DNA of 64,000 nt, from contig NZ_JALJRW010000005.1 of the NCBI RefSeq assembly GCF_024519465.1, forward strand, positions 200,957-264,956, read 5' to 3'. This DNA is from Stenotrophomonas sp. Ste86 (GTDB taxonomy: Bacteria; Pseudomonadota; Gammaproteobacteria; Xanthomonadales; Xanthomonadaceae). Shown here piece by piece: positions 34,427-42,592 of the stretch (positions are counted from its first letter, which is position 1; each line of letters starts with the position of its first letter). A program made the position numbers and the translations under genes. The notes below the pieces were generated by a model, which was not told the DNA's origin, made no database searches, and saw nothing but the letters and a program-made list of their open reading frames with translations.

Positions 34427-35170
34427 TCAGCGCGTCAGCGCATCCAGCGTCCAGCCCTGCGGGGTGACGCGCAGCACCGAGCCCTGCTCGTACCAGTCGC
34501 CGAGCACGATGCGGGTGCAGTCGTGGCCACCGACCTGCAGGGTGTGAATGGCCGGGCGGTGGGTGTGGCCGTGGATCAGGGTGTCCACGCCGTGGCGCAC
34601 GAAGGTGGCGTCCACTTCGGCCGGCGCCACGTCGGTGACAGTCTCGAAGGTGCCGTGATCCTCCTGTTTCATTTCCGACTGGCGTGCCTGGCTGGCATCG
34701 CGCGCCTTCTGCGCGAAGGCGATGCGCGCGGCCAGCGGCTGGGACAGGAACTGCGCCTGGAAGACCGGGTCGCGGGTCTGGGCGCGGAACTGCTGGTAGG
34801 CCACATCGTCGGTGCACAACAGGTCGCCGTGCTGCAGCAGCACCGGTCGGCCGTACAGGTCGATCACGCTGGGATCGGGCAGGATGCGGAAGCCGGCGCG
34901 ACGCGCATAGTCCTCGCCGACCAGGAAGTCGCGATTGCCGCGGATGAAGTACACCGGCACGCCGGCATCGGCGACGGCGTGCAGCGCATCAGCGACCGCA
35001 TCGGCGGCAGCGGAGGGCGTGTCATCGCCGATCCAGGCTTCGAACAGGTCACCGAGGATGTACAGGGCATCGGCCTGCATCGCTTCATCGCGCAGGAACG
35101 CCAGGAACAGCTCGGTAATGGCTGGACGGCTCGGGTCCAGGTGCAGATCTGAAATGAACAGCGTGGTCAT
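34427..35170 (-). CDS. lpxH: UDP-2,3-diacylglucosamine pyrophosphohydrolase
   Basis: Fourth step of lipid A synthesis, yielding lipid X and UMP at the inner membrane. The 247-residue calcineurin-like phosphoesterase has the metal-binding motifs FISDLHLD (5-12), [36 protein letters not shown] and [10 protein letters not shown]. The start [11 protein letters not shown] matches the family; the upstream extension to 35236 is not conserved in character. It is downstream of the glycosyltransferase and PAP2 genes on the same strand, suggesting an envelope-lipid operon. Confidence 0.95.
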   Translation of the reverse strand: MTTLFISDLHLDPSRPAITELFLAFLRDEAMQADALYILGDLFEAWIGDDTPSAAADAVADALHAVADAGVPVYFIRGNRDFLVGEDYARRAGFRILPDPSVIDLYGRPVLLQHGDLLCTDDVAYQQFRAQTRDPVFQAQFLSQPLAARIAFAQKARDASQARQSEMKQEDHGTFETVTDVAPAEVDATFVRHGVDTLIHGHTHRPAIHTLQVGGHDCTRIVLGDWYEQGSVLRVTPQGWTLDALTR

Positions 35171-35296
35171 GGGCGCATTGTAAAACGGGTTGCCCGCAGC
35201 GGGTTGCATGCACATCGCGGAAAAGGGCAGCGCCACGCCATGCGTGACCGCCGTTCCCGCGATGCCGGATGCCGGCCGACAGGCCCCGCAACCGCC

Positions 35297-35836
35297 TTAC
35301 ATCGGCAACGGCAGCCAGCGCAGGCTGGCCCCGGCCAGCGCGGTCGCAATCGCCGTGGCCGCCAGTACATCGCTGGGGTAGTGCAGCCCCAGCACCACCC
35401 GCGACACGCCGATGGCGGCGGTGAACGGCACCAGCAGCGGTGCCAGCCACGGGTAGTAGGCGAGAGCGACGATGGTGAAGGACACCGCGTGCAGGGTGTG
35501 CCCGGAGGGGAAGCTGAACTCGTCCAGCGGCGCCACCCAGGCGCGGATGCGGAGATCGGCCGCATACGGACGCGGGCGACGGGTCCAGCGCTTGAGGCCT
35601 TTGTACAACAGCAACGCCATCAGGCCGGTGGCGGCCATGTGCAGCGACGCGCGCAGGCCCTCGACGCCGTCCAGCAGGATCAACGCGGCCATCAGCGCAT
35701 ACCAGAACACGCCATCGCCCAACCGGCTGACCGCAGCGAATGCCTGGCGGACGCGGCGGCGGCGGCAGTAATGGTTGGCGCGGCGGCACCAGCGGGTCTC
35801 GCGCCCGCGCAGGGCGTCAAGCGGCGTGGTCGGCAT
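35297..35836 (-). CDS. PAP2-family membrane phosphatase
   Basis: 179 residues with about five membrane segments and the three PAP2 phosphatase motifs: KGLKRWTRRPRP (KxxxxxxRP), FSFPSGHT (PSGH) and SRVVLGLHYPSD (SRxxxxxHxxxD). The active site would face the periplasm. Substrates in the family include phosphatidate, undecaprenyl-PP and PGP. The ATG overlaps the end of the glycosyltransferase gene by 20 bases, implying translational coupling and a shared pathway, for example a glycolipid made from a dephosphorylated lipid acceptor (inference). Confidence 0.9.
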   Translation of the reverse strand: MPTTPLDALRGRETRWCRRANHYCRRRRVRQAFAAVSRLGDGVFWYALMAALILLDGVEGLRASLHMAATGLMALLLYKGLKRWTRRPRPYAADLRIRAWVAPLDEFSFPSGHTLHAVSFTIVALAYYPWLAPLLVPFTAAIGVSRVVLGLHYPSDVLAATAIATALAGASLRWLPLPM

Positions 35837-36959
35837 GCGGCCTCCGGGCCTGCGCGAGTTCGGCCAGCAGCGCATCGAACTCGGCCACCACCTGCTGCGG
35901 GTGCAGGCGCTGCATGGCGCTGGCGGCATTGCGGCCGAGGCGGGCGCGCAGCACGTCATCGCCAGCCAACTGCAGCGCTGCGGACAGGAATTGAGCGTCA
36001 TCGTTCACGGCCATGCCGGTCTGATCGGTGCGCAGGTGTTCGCGCGCCGCGCCATAGTCGAAGGCGACGGTGGCCACGCCGCTGGCCATCGCTTCCAGGG
36101 TGACGTTGCCGAAGGTCTCGCTGCGGCTGGGGAACAGGAACAGGTCGCCGCTGGCGAAGTGACGTGCGAGCGCGTCGCCACGCTGTACGCCGCAGAAGAT
36201 GAAATCGGGATTTTCATGCGCCAGTTTCTCGCGCGATGGGCCATCGCCCACCCAGACGAAGCGGGCCTTGGGCCGGATCTGCTGCAGCCGACGGAACGCC
36301 TTCACTGCCAGCGCAAGGTTCTTTTCCGGGGCGATGCGGCCGACGTAGATCGCCGCGAAGCCGTTGCCGTCGATCCCCCATTCCTCGCGCAGGGCCGGAT
36401 CGCGTCGTTGCGGTTCGAACTGGCTGCTGTCCACCGCACGGGCCAGCAACCGCACGCGGTCGAAGCCCTGTTCGCCGAGGAACTGCTGCAGCTCCTGGGT
36501 GGGCACCAGGGTGGCGTCGGCCTCGTTGTGGAAGCGGCGCATCCAGCGCAATGCCGCAGCCTGCAGCCAGGCCACGCCGTAATCGGGCAGGTATTCATCG
36601 AAACGGGTGTGGAAACCGGTGGCGACCGGAATGCCCAGCCGACGCGCGGTGCGCAGCGCCGACCAGCCCAGTGGGCCCTCGGTAGCGATGTAGATCGCAT
36701 CGGGACGTTGCAGCTGCCACTGCCGCGCCAGCCGCTTTGGCGCGGGCAGGCCAAAGCGCAGTCCGGGGTAGCGCGGCAGACCGGCGCCCTGCACCAGTAC
36801 CGTGCCGCCGTCTGGATCGGTGCCGTCGCTGGCTTGGCGTGGACGCACTAGGTCGACCTGGTGGCCGGCCGCGCGCAGTCCCTGTTCCAGTCCCTGCACG
36901 GTCAGCGCGACGCCGTTGACCTCGGGGGGATACGTTTCAGTGACGATGGCATAGCGCAT
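35817..36959 (-). CDS. GT4-family glycosyltransferase (MgtA-like)
   Basis: 380 residues, GT-B fold. The N-terminal acceptor domain starts MRYAIVTETYPPEVNGVALTV and includes GFHTRFDEYL. The C-terminal NDP-sugar domain contains YVGRIAPEKNLALAVKAF, WVGDGPSREKL and the E-x7-E region SRSETFGNVTLEAMASG. It resembles GT4 alpha-mannosyl/glucosyltransferases acting on diacylglycerol or mannolipids. GGAGG sits 7 bases before the ATG. It leads a three-gene minus-strand set with PAP2 and lpxH. The frame extends upstream to 37358 through a dispersed repeat, which is not coding. Confidence 0.88.
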   Translation of the reverse strand: MRYAIVTETYPPEVNGVALTVQGLEQGLRAAGHQVDLVRPRQASDGTDPDGGTVLVQGAGLPRYPGLRFGLPAPKRLARQWQLQRPDAIYIATEGPLGWSALRTARRLGIPVATGFHTRFDEYLPDYGVAWLQAAALRWMRRFHNEADATLVPTQELQQFLGEQGFDRVRLLARAVDSSQFEPQRRDPALREEWGIDGNGFAAIYVGRIAPEKNLALAVKAFRRLQQIRPKARFVWVGDGPSREKLAHENPDFIFCGVQRGDALARHFASGDLFLFPSRSETFGNVTLEAMASGVATVAFDYGAAREHLRTDQTGMAVNDDAQFLSAALQLAGDDVLRARLGRNAASAMQRLHPQQVVAEFDALLAELAQARRPHADHAA

Positions 36960-37201
36960 GGCGGGCCTCCGGGTTGCGTCCATGCTCGGCCCGGGCGATG
37001 TAGTGGACATGACGTGGGTATTACCGGCCGATGACGCCGGTGCCGGCCGCCGCGCCGGCGAGTACGGGAAAAAAGGTTCCTCTCCCATCTGGGGGAGTGT
37101 CTTGTTGCAGTCGCCGTCGCAGAGCAAGCACGACGCTACGGGTCTGGATGGGCAGTGCCGGCGACGTGGTGGATCGGGCTGTGTCTTCGCTCGGATCTGT
37201 C

Positions 37202-37283
37202 GCGAGCGTGAGGGCCCCGTAGCGGCCGGTAGGCCCCTGGCGCAAATGTCCCCCGGCCGCGGGGCGGCCTCCTCCTTGATTTT
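37202..37283 (-). repeat. Dispersed ~80-bp repeat, copy 1
   Basis: Matches 63868-63945, with 55 of the first 57 bases identical, then a short indel and a shared CGGCCTCCTCC end. It lies in the 472-base gap between the glycosyltransferase start and the TonB-receptor stop; the remaining bases of that gap show only the receptor terminator. Confidence 0.8.
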
Positions 37284-37372
37284 GCCCAGGAGCCTACCGC
37301 CCGACCCACCGAACAGCGTCTGGAAAGGCTGAACGCGCGCCACGTGCTTGCCCCGCATATGGGCGATGACGC

Positions 37373-37403
37373 AAAAAAAACCACGGCCCCGAAGGGCCGT
37401 GGT
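37373..37403 (-). terminator. Terminator of the TonB-dependent receptor gene
   Basis: On the minus strand, AACCACGGCCC-TTC-GGGGCCGTGGTT followed by eight T. Confidence 0.9.
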
Positions 37404-37431
37404 TGGGTGCAGCGGTATTACCCGGCAGCGA

Positions 37432-40359
37432 TCAGAAGCGCTGCTGGTACTTCATGTACACGAAGCGGCCGATGTCGTAGCCGCCGTAATAGGAGAACAC
37501 CGAGTTCGGCTTGGTGTACATGTTCGGGCCGTACTTCTCGAACACGTTGTTGGCACCGACCGATACGGTGGCATCCCACGGCAGGTTGTAGCGCAACTGC
37601 ACGTCGTGGAAGGTCACCGAACCACGCTCGTTGTAGTTGCGCGTACCGGAGTACCACGGCGCACGCACGCCCGGATCGGAGCACTCATCCGGATGCGCGG
37701 TTGCGTTCAGGCACTGCTCCTTGACGCCAGAGTAGTAACGCGCGGTCCAGCTGATGCCGAAGTTGCCCAGGTCCCAACCCAGGGTCAGGTTGGAGCGCAC
37801 GCGGAAGCCGCTGGTGGCGTTGGTGGAGATCCCGTTGGTCGGGGTCGGCACGACGCTGGTGTCGTTGGTGGAACGGTAGATGTTGGAGCTGACGTAGGTG
37901 GTCGACCAGTTGGTGCTGAACTTGCCCATCGCGTCGGTGTCCAGACGGTAGGTCAGCTCCATGTCGTAACCTTCGGTTTCCAGGAAACCGGCGTTGCGAT
38001 TGCCGTAGTTCAGCTTGTTGACGATGCCCAGCGCCGGGTCACGGGTGAACTGTGCGCAACGCGAATCGATGCCCTGCTCGTAGCAGTCGATCAGGATCTG
38101 GTTCGGGCTGTCGGCAACGATGGTGTTGTCGATGCGGATCTTCCACCAGTCCAGCGACACGTTGAAGTTGCTGATGAAGCTCGGGCTCCACACCACGCCG
38201 AGCGTTTTGCTCTTGGAAGTTTCCGGCTGCAGCAGCGGATTGGAGCCATTGGTGAACGGCACCGGGGTCTGGTCGGTGCTGCTGGTGATCGGCACGTTGC
38301 CTTGCTTCAGCTGACGGTAGGTGTCGGCATTGGCGATGTCGCGGGCGCAGCGGGCGCGCACGGCGGCGCTGGTACGCGACGGACCGTAGACGGTATCGCA
38401 GGGATCGGCATAGCCGGTGGTGAAGGTTTCAGAGCCGCCGCCGTACAGGTCGGCGATGGTCGGGGCGCGGAAGCCTTCGGCCCAGGTGCCGCGGACCAGG
38501 ATCTGGTCGATCGGACGCCACTTGAAGCCGAACTTGCTGTTGAGCGTGTTGCCGAAGGTGTCGTAGTCCGAGAAGCGCGTCGCCGCGTTCAAGGTCAGTT
38601 CCTTGGCACCCGGCAGGTCGGCCAGGACCGGCACGTTGAACTCGACGTACGCTTCCTTGACCTTGTAGCTGCCGCCGGTCGGGCCGGAAGCCAGGTTGGT
38701 GGTCGCGCCGGTCTGGGCCAGCGCATCGGGGATGAACTCACCGGTTTCCTTGCGGTTTTCCAGGCCGAACGCAAAGCCCAGGTCGCCGGCCGGCAGCGTC
38801 ACGATGGAGCCGGCGATGGTGGCGAAGAAGTTCTTGCCGACGGTCTTGCCGGTGGAGTCTTCCGCCGGCATCAGGTAGTCGATCAGCGCCTGGTTGCCGG
38901 TCAGACCGTACGGGTCGGTCACGCCTGCGGCGATCAGCGGGTTCCACACCATGCAGTTGGCGATCGGGGCGGCAGCGCTGCCGCACTCGACCTTGCCGGT
39001 GGCGGCGTTGAAGTACGACGGGCCGACCGCGTTCTTCACGCGTTCCTTGTGCAGGTTGCCGGTGGCGTGCTGGCGCAGTTCGTTCTTGTTGTACTGGTAG
39101 CCCACTTCCCAATCGAAGTAGCGCTCGCCGATGTTGAACGAACCATCGAAGGCGGCCACGGCGCGGTAGGTTTTGAGCGAGCTGTCGCTGACGCGCGGCA
39201 CTTCCCAGGTGCGGTGGTTCCAGGCCACGGCGGTCGGGGTGGCGTAGCCGTTCTTGCGACCGAACGGGTTGAAGTAGCTGTCGATCGACATCGGGCCGAT
39301 GCCGGCCGTGGACGACTGCAGCGGGTAGCCGGCGATCTGGCGGCTGGAGTCACGCTTGTTGTAGCCCAGCTGGGTGCTGAAGCGGATGTCGTCGGTGATG
39401 TTCAGGCGACCATCGACGAACAGCGAGTCCCGCTTCAGCGGGTAGTTCAGGTGCATCTGCTCGTTGGTGTTGCTGACATCGCCGTCGGGAGCATTGGCGT
39501 TGGTCAGGTGGTAGTTGGCCGGGCTGAGCGGGTTGGCACCCCGGTTGAGCGAGTAGCTGCAGGCGGCGGTGCCGGTGCAGCCCGGGCCACGCAGGCCGGT
39601 GATCTGGCCGTACTGGCTGACGGTCGTCCACGCTTCGGTCGGGTGACGGTCGGTGTTGCCGTAGGCACTGAAGCCACGGTCCTTGGCCCACACGGCCTTT
39701 TCTTCGGTGTGCTCGGCCGAGAGGGTGATCGAGCCACGGTCGTTGGCCCAGCCGGCGACCACGTCGAAGCGGTCGCGCGCGCCGTCGCCCTGGCTGTACT
39801 GGCCGTGGTAGACGTTGGCGGTCACGCCGGTGACATCATGGCGGGTGATGATGTTGACCACACCGGCCATCGCGTCCGAACCGTAGATGGCCGACGCGCC
39901 GTCCTTCAGTACTTCCACGCGTTCCACTGCCGACACCGGCAGGCTCGACACGTCCTGGTAGCCGGAGGTGCTGATGCCCAGGCGCTTGCCGTTGATCAGC
40001 ACCAGGGTGCGCTGCGCGCCCAGGTTGCGCATGTCGATGTAGGTGCCGCCCGCGTTCTCGCCGGCGCTCAGGACGTTGGCGCGGCTGATCGCCGGGCTGC
40101 CCATGGCGGTGACGTTCTGCAGGATGTCGGCCACCGAGCTGAAGCCCTGGCGTTCGATGTCCGTACGGGTGATGGCCAGCACCGGCTGGGCATTTTCCAC
40201 GTCAACCTGGCGGATGCGCGAACCGGTGATCTCGATGCGGTCCAGATTGGTAGCGGTCGGCGCGTCCTGTGCCATCGCCGGCGCGGCCATCAGGCCTGCG
40301 GTGCCGGCGATCAGGGCACAGCGGATCGCGTGCCCCAATACGTTGGTGCGTGAATTCAT
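37432..40359 (-). CDS. TonB-dependent outer-membrane receptor
   Basis: 975 residues. Signal peptide ends MAAPAMAQ (about 30). The plug domain (about 45-190) has ITGSRIRQVDVENAQPVLAI, near a TonB-box-like position, RNLGAQRTLVLINGKRLG and the SIYGSDAMAGVVNIITR plug motif. A 22-strand barrel follows, with a C-terminal aromatic (YMKYQQRF). The insertions and the NPLLQPETSKSKTLGVVWSP segment are typical of xanthomonad receptors for carbohydrates or other large substrates; the ligand cannot be told. It is monocistronic, with an AT-rich palindrome-containing upstream region. Confidence 0.94.
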   Translation of the reverse strand: MNSRTNVLGHAIRCALIAGTAGLMAAPAMAQDAPTATNLDRIEITGSRIRQVDVENAQPVLAITRTDIERQGFSSVADILQNVTAMGSPAISRANVLSAGENAGGTYIDMRNLGAQRTLVLINGKRLGISTSGYQDVSSLPVSAVERVEVLKDGASAIYGSDAMAGVVNIITRHDVTGVTANVYHGQYSQGDGARDRFDVVAGWANDRGSITLSAEHTEEKAVWAKDRGFSAYGNTDRHPTEAWTTVSQYGQITGLRGPGCTGTAACSYSLNRGANPLSPANYHLTNANAPDGDVSNTNEQMHLNYPLKRDSLFVDGRLNITDDIRFSTQLGYNKRDSSRQIAGYPLQSSTAGIGPMSIDSYFNPFGRKNGYATPTAVAWNHRTWEVPRVSDSSLKTYRAVAAFDGSFNIGERYFDWEVGYQYNKNELRQHATGNLHKERVKNAVGPSYFNAATGKVECGSAAAPIANCMVWNPLIAAGVTDPYGLTGNQALIDYLMPAEDSTGKTVGKNFFATIAGSIVTLPAGDLGFAFGLENRKETGEFIPDALAQTGATTNLASGPTGGSYKVKEAYVEFNVPVLADLPGAKELTLNAATRFSDYDTFGNTLNSKFGFKWRPIDQILVRGTWAEGFRAPTIADLYGGGSETFTTGYADPCDTVYGPSRTSAAVRARCARDIANADTYRQLKQGNVPITSSTDQTPVPFTNGSNPLLQPETSKSKTLGVVWSPSFISNFNVSLDWWKIRIDNTIVADSPNQILIDCYEQGIDSRCAQFTRDPALGIVNKLNYGNRNAGFLETEGYDMELTYRLDTDAMGKFSTNWSTTYVSSNIYRSTNDTSVVPTPTNGISTNATSGFRVRSNLTLGWDLGNFGISWTARYYSGVKEQCLNATAHPDECSDPGVRAPWYSGTRNYNERGSVTFHDVQLRYNLPWDATVSVGANNVFEKYGPNMYTKPNSVFSYYGGYDIGRFVYMKYQQRF

Positions 40360-40454
40360 GTGGTCTCTCTCTCGTTCGGAACTGACTCAAAAAGAGGTGG
40401 CGGGCCCAAGTCCCCGCCGCCTCAAAAATCCGACCCTGTTCAGGCCGGTTCTTG

Positions 40455-40485
40455 ATCATAGTCTCGGTAGTTAAGGTCCTGTAAA
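40455..40485 (-). promoter_or_regulatory. Candidate promoter of the TonB receptor gene
   Basis: On the minus strand TATGAT (40455-40460) is preceded, with a 19-base spacer, by TTTACA (40480-40485). This is the only AT-rich block in the region, which strengthens the call. Confidence 0.4.
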
Positions 40486-40491
40486 GCAAAA

Positions 40492-40623
40492 GTGAAAAAT
40501 TTTTCACGATAGCTTTCCGGTGAGAGCAAAAATTCAGCAAAAGCAATAGCTTGGGAATATGCCCACACATGCGATGCATGTCGATGTGTATCTGAATGTA
40601 TCCGCATGTTGCGACGCAACATG
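40492..40623. promoter_or_regulatory. Palindromes upstream of the TonB receptor gene
   Basis: Perfect 16-base palindrome GTGAAAAATTTTTCAC (40492-40507), immediately upstream of the candidate -35. An imperfect repeat around GCGATGCATGTCG (40565-40587) and an odd palindrome CATGTTGCGACGCAACATG (40605-40623) lie further up. They are plausible operators. The remainder of the 459-base receptor-ppx gap (40624-40818) shows nothing recognisable. Confidence 0.45.
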
Positions 40624-40818
40624 GTTTTGGCGCGGATATGGCCGCGCCGGGAGCGGGGCGGACACGCAAACGGTCACGGTGAGACATCAACCGGTCAGCC
40701 GGACGGCCGGGGCCGGATCGACCGCGCACGCCCATTTACGCCGGTGCCGACAACGGGCCGGTCAGGCTGTCTTGTGGCGCGGTGGCCGCGCGACCGGGAC
40801 GGACGCGCGGGGAAGGCG

Positions 40819-42345
40819 TCAGGCCACGAACGGCCGGAACTGCACGCCCAGCCCGGCCATGCCTTCGGCTTCCCCGATCAGGTCCGCGCGCAGCAGTGGA
40901 CGGGCATCGATGAAGGCCTGGGGCAGGATCAGCGACAACCGGCTGTCCTCGGCGGTCAGTTCCAGCGCCGGCATCGGGGTGTCTTCATGGGCGCGGTTGA
41001 GCAGCACCGCCAGCCGCAGCAGTGCGGTCATGCGGCGCGCCGGCTGCAGCAGGCGTTCGGGCAAGGCATCGAAGGCCGACTTGGAGATGTTGCGGCGATG
41101 GCTGCGCACCAGCGCGGCCAGCAGCTGCTGTTCCTGGCGGGAGAAGCCGGCGATGTCCGAGTTCTCCAGCACGTAGCTGCCATGCACGTGATAACCGCTG
41201 TGCGCGATCATCAGGCCCAGCTCGTGCAGGCGCGCGGCCCAGCCGAGCATGCGCGCATCGTCGGGGTCCAGCGCCCAGCTGTCCTCGACCTGGCCAAGCA
41301 GGTTCATCGCGGTGCGCTCGACCCGGTCGGCCTGCGTGGTGTCGATACCGTAGCGCAGGGTCAGCGCGGCCACCGATTCATCGCGCAGGTCGTTCTCGCT
41401 GGCGCGGCCGAGGATGTCGTACAGGATGCCTTCGCGCATGGCGGCCTTGCTGACCAGCAGCTTCTGCAGGCCCAGCGCCTGGAAGGCGGCCTCGAGCACC
41501 AGGATGCCGCCGGCGATGATCGGGCGGCGATCAGCCGAGAGGCCGGGCAGGTCGATGTCTTCGATGCGCTTGGCCTTGAGCAGCTCATTGCGCAGCTGTG
41601 GCAGCGCCTCGGCGGTAATCGCGCCCTTGCTCAGCTTCATGGTCGCGCAGATTTCGCTGATCGCCTTGTGCGTGCCCGAGGAGCCCAGCGCTTCCTGCCA
41701 GCCCAGGGAACGGTACTTGGTGGCGAACTGCTGGAACTCGGCGCCGATCTCGGTCAGTGCGTCCTTCCAGCGCTTGCGACTGAGCTTGCCGCCCGGGAAG
41801 AAACGCCGCGTGCTGGCGATGCAGCCGGCCTGCAGGCTTTCGCGCTCCAGAGTCTGCATGCCCTGACCGATGATGAACTCGGTCGAGCCACCGCCGATGT
41901 CGATCACCAACCGGCGCTGGTCGGGCTTGGGCGGCTGCGCATGCGCGACGCCAAGATAGATCAGGCGCGCCTCTTCGCGGCCGCTGACCACTTCAATGGC
42001 ATGCCCGAGCGCGGTTTCGGCCGGCATGAGGAAGGCATGTGGCGAACGCAGCTGGCGCACCGTGTTGGTGGCCAGCGCACGCACCCGTGCCGGCGGGATC
42101 GCGCGGATGCGCTGGCCGAACCGCGCCAGGCATTCCAGCGCGCGCTGGCGGGCCTCGGCGGACAGGCCGCCCTTGCCATCCAGGCCGTCGGCCATGCGCA
42201 CGGTCTCGCGCAGGCGGTCGACCACCCGCAGCTGCCCAAGCGTGTAACGCGCGATGACCATGTGGAAACTGTTGGAACCCAGGTCGATGGCGGCGAGCAG
42301 GTCGCCATCCTGCAGGGCGGGCGGAGTCGTGGAGGTATGCGGCAT
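40819..42345 (-). CDS. ppx: Exopolyphosphatase (Ppx/GppA family)
   Basis: Hydrolyses terminal phosphates of polyphosphate; the GppA branch also cleaves pppGpp. The 508-residue product is of the ASKHA superfamily: LAAIDLGSNSFHMVIAR (phosphate 1), ALATNTVRQLRSP, VIDIGGGSTEFIIGQG (phosphate 2), and a C-terminal HD-like helical domain with ARLHELGLMIAHSGYHVHG. It lies 247 bases downstream of ppk, separated by a dispersed repeat; the Ppk/Ppx pairing supports the ppx assignment over gppA. Confidence 0.92.
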   Translation of the reverse strand: MPHTSTTPPALQDGDLLAAIDLGSNSFHMVIARYTLGQLRVVDRLRETVRMADGLDGKGGLSAEARQRALECLARFGQRIRAIPPARVRALATNTVRQLRSPHAFLMPAETALGHAIEVVSGREEARLIYLGVAHAQPPKPDQRRLVIDIGGGSTEFIIGQGMQTLERESLQAGCIASTRRFFPGGKLSRKRWKDALTEIGAEFQQFATKYRSLGWQEALGSSGTHKAISEICATMKLSKGAITAEALPQLRNELLKAKRIEDIDLPGLSADRRPIIAGGILVLEAAFQALGLQKLLVSKAAMREGILYDILGRASENDLRDESVAALTLRYGIDTTQADRVERTAMNLLGQVEDSWALDPDDARMLGWAARLHELGLMIAHSGYHVHGSYVLENSDIAGFSRQEQQLLAALVRSHRRNISKSAFDALPERLLQPARRMTALLRLAVLLNRAHEDTPMPALELTAEDSRLSLILPQAFIDARPLLRADLIGEAEGMAGLGVQFRPFVA

Positions 42346-42474
42346 GGTCGAATGTTAGCCGATGGGTGGGGCGCGAAGTCACCGCGCGGCCTTCACATGG
42401 GCTGCGACGTGGGGTCGCAGCGGTTCATGACGCTGGCGATCAACGGCCAGCACTACCGCCATGCATCTGGAGGC

Positions 42475-42590
42475 ATGGCCCCCTGAGTCAGGGGGCGCAC
42501 CAACCGGCGCGGGCTGTGGGTGGTGGCAAGAGGGCCCAGCGGCCTGCGTAGCAAGCCGTGGGGCCGCAGCGCGCATGCGATGACGCGTAC
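42475..42590 (+). repeat. Dispersed ~115-bp repeat, copy 3
   Basis: CCCCCTGAGTCAGGGGGCGC palindrome, G-rich stretch, then GGCCTGCGTAGCAAGCCGTGGGGC and GCGATGACGCG, aligning with the copy at 2061. It sits between ppk and ppx, ending next to the ppk stop codon. Confidence 0.65.
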
Positions 42591-42592
42591 AC

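Noticed and set aside
37348..40353. 1001-codon open frame on the plus strand
   Set aside because: It is the antisense shadow of the TonB receptor gene. GC-rich codon bias opens the opposite frame; it has no domain-like sequence and no ribosome site.
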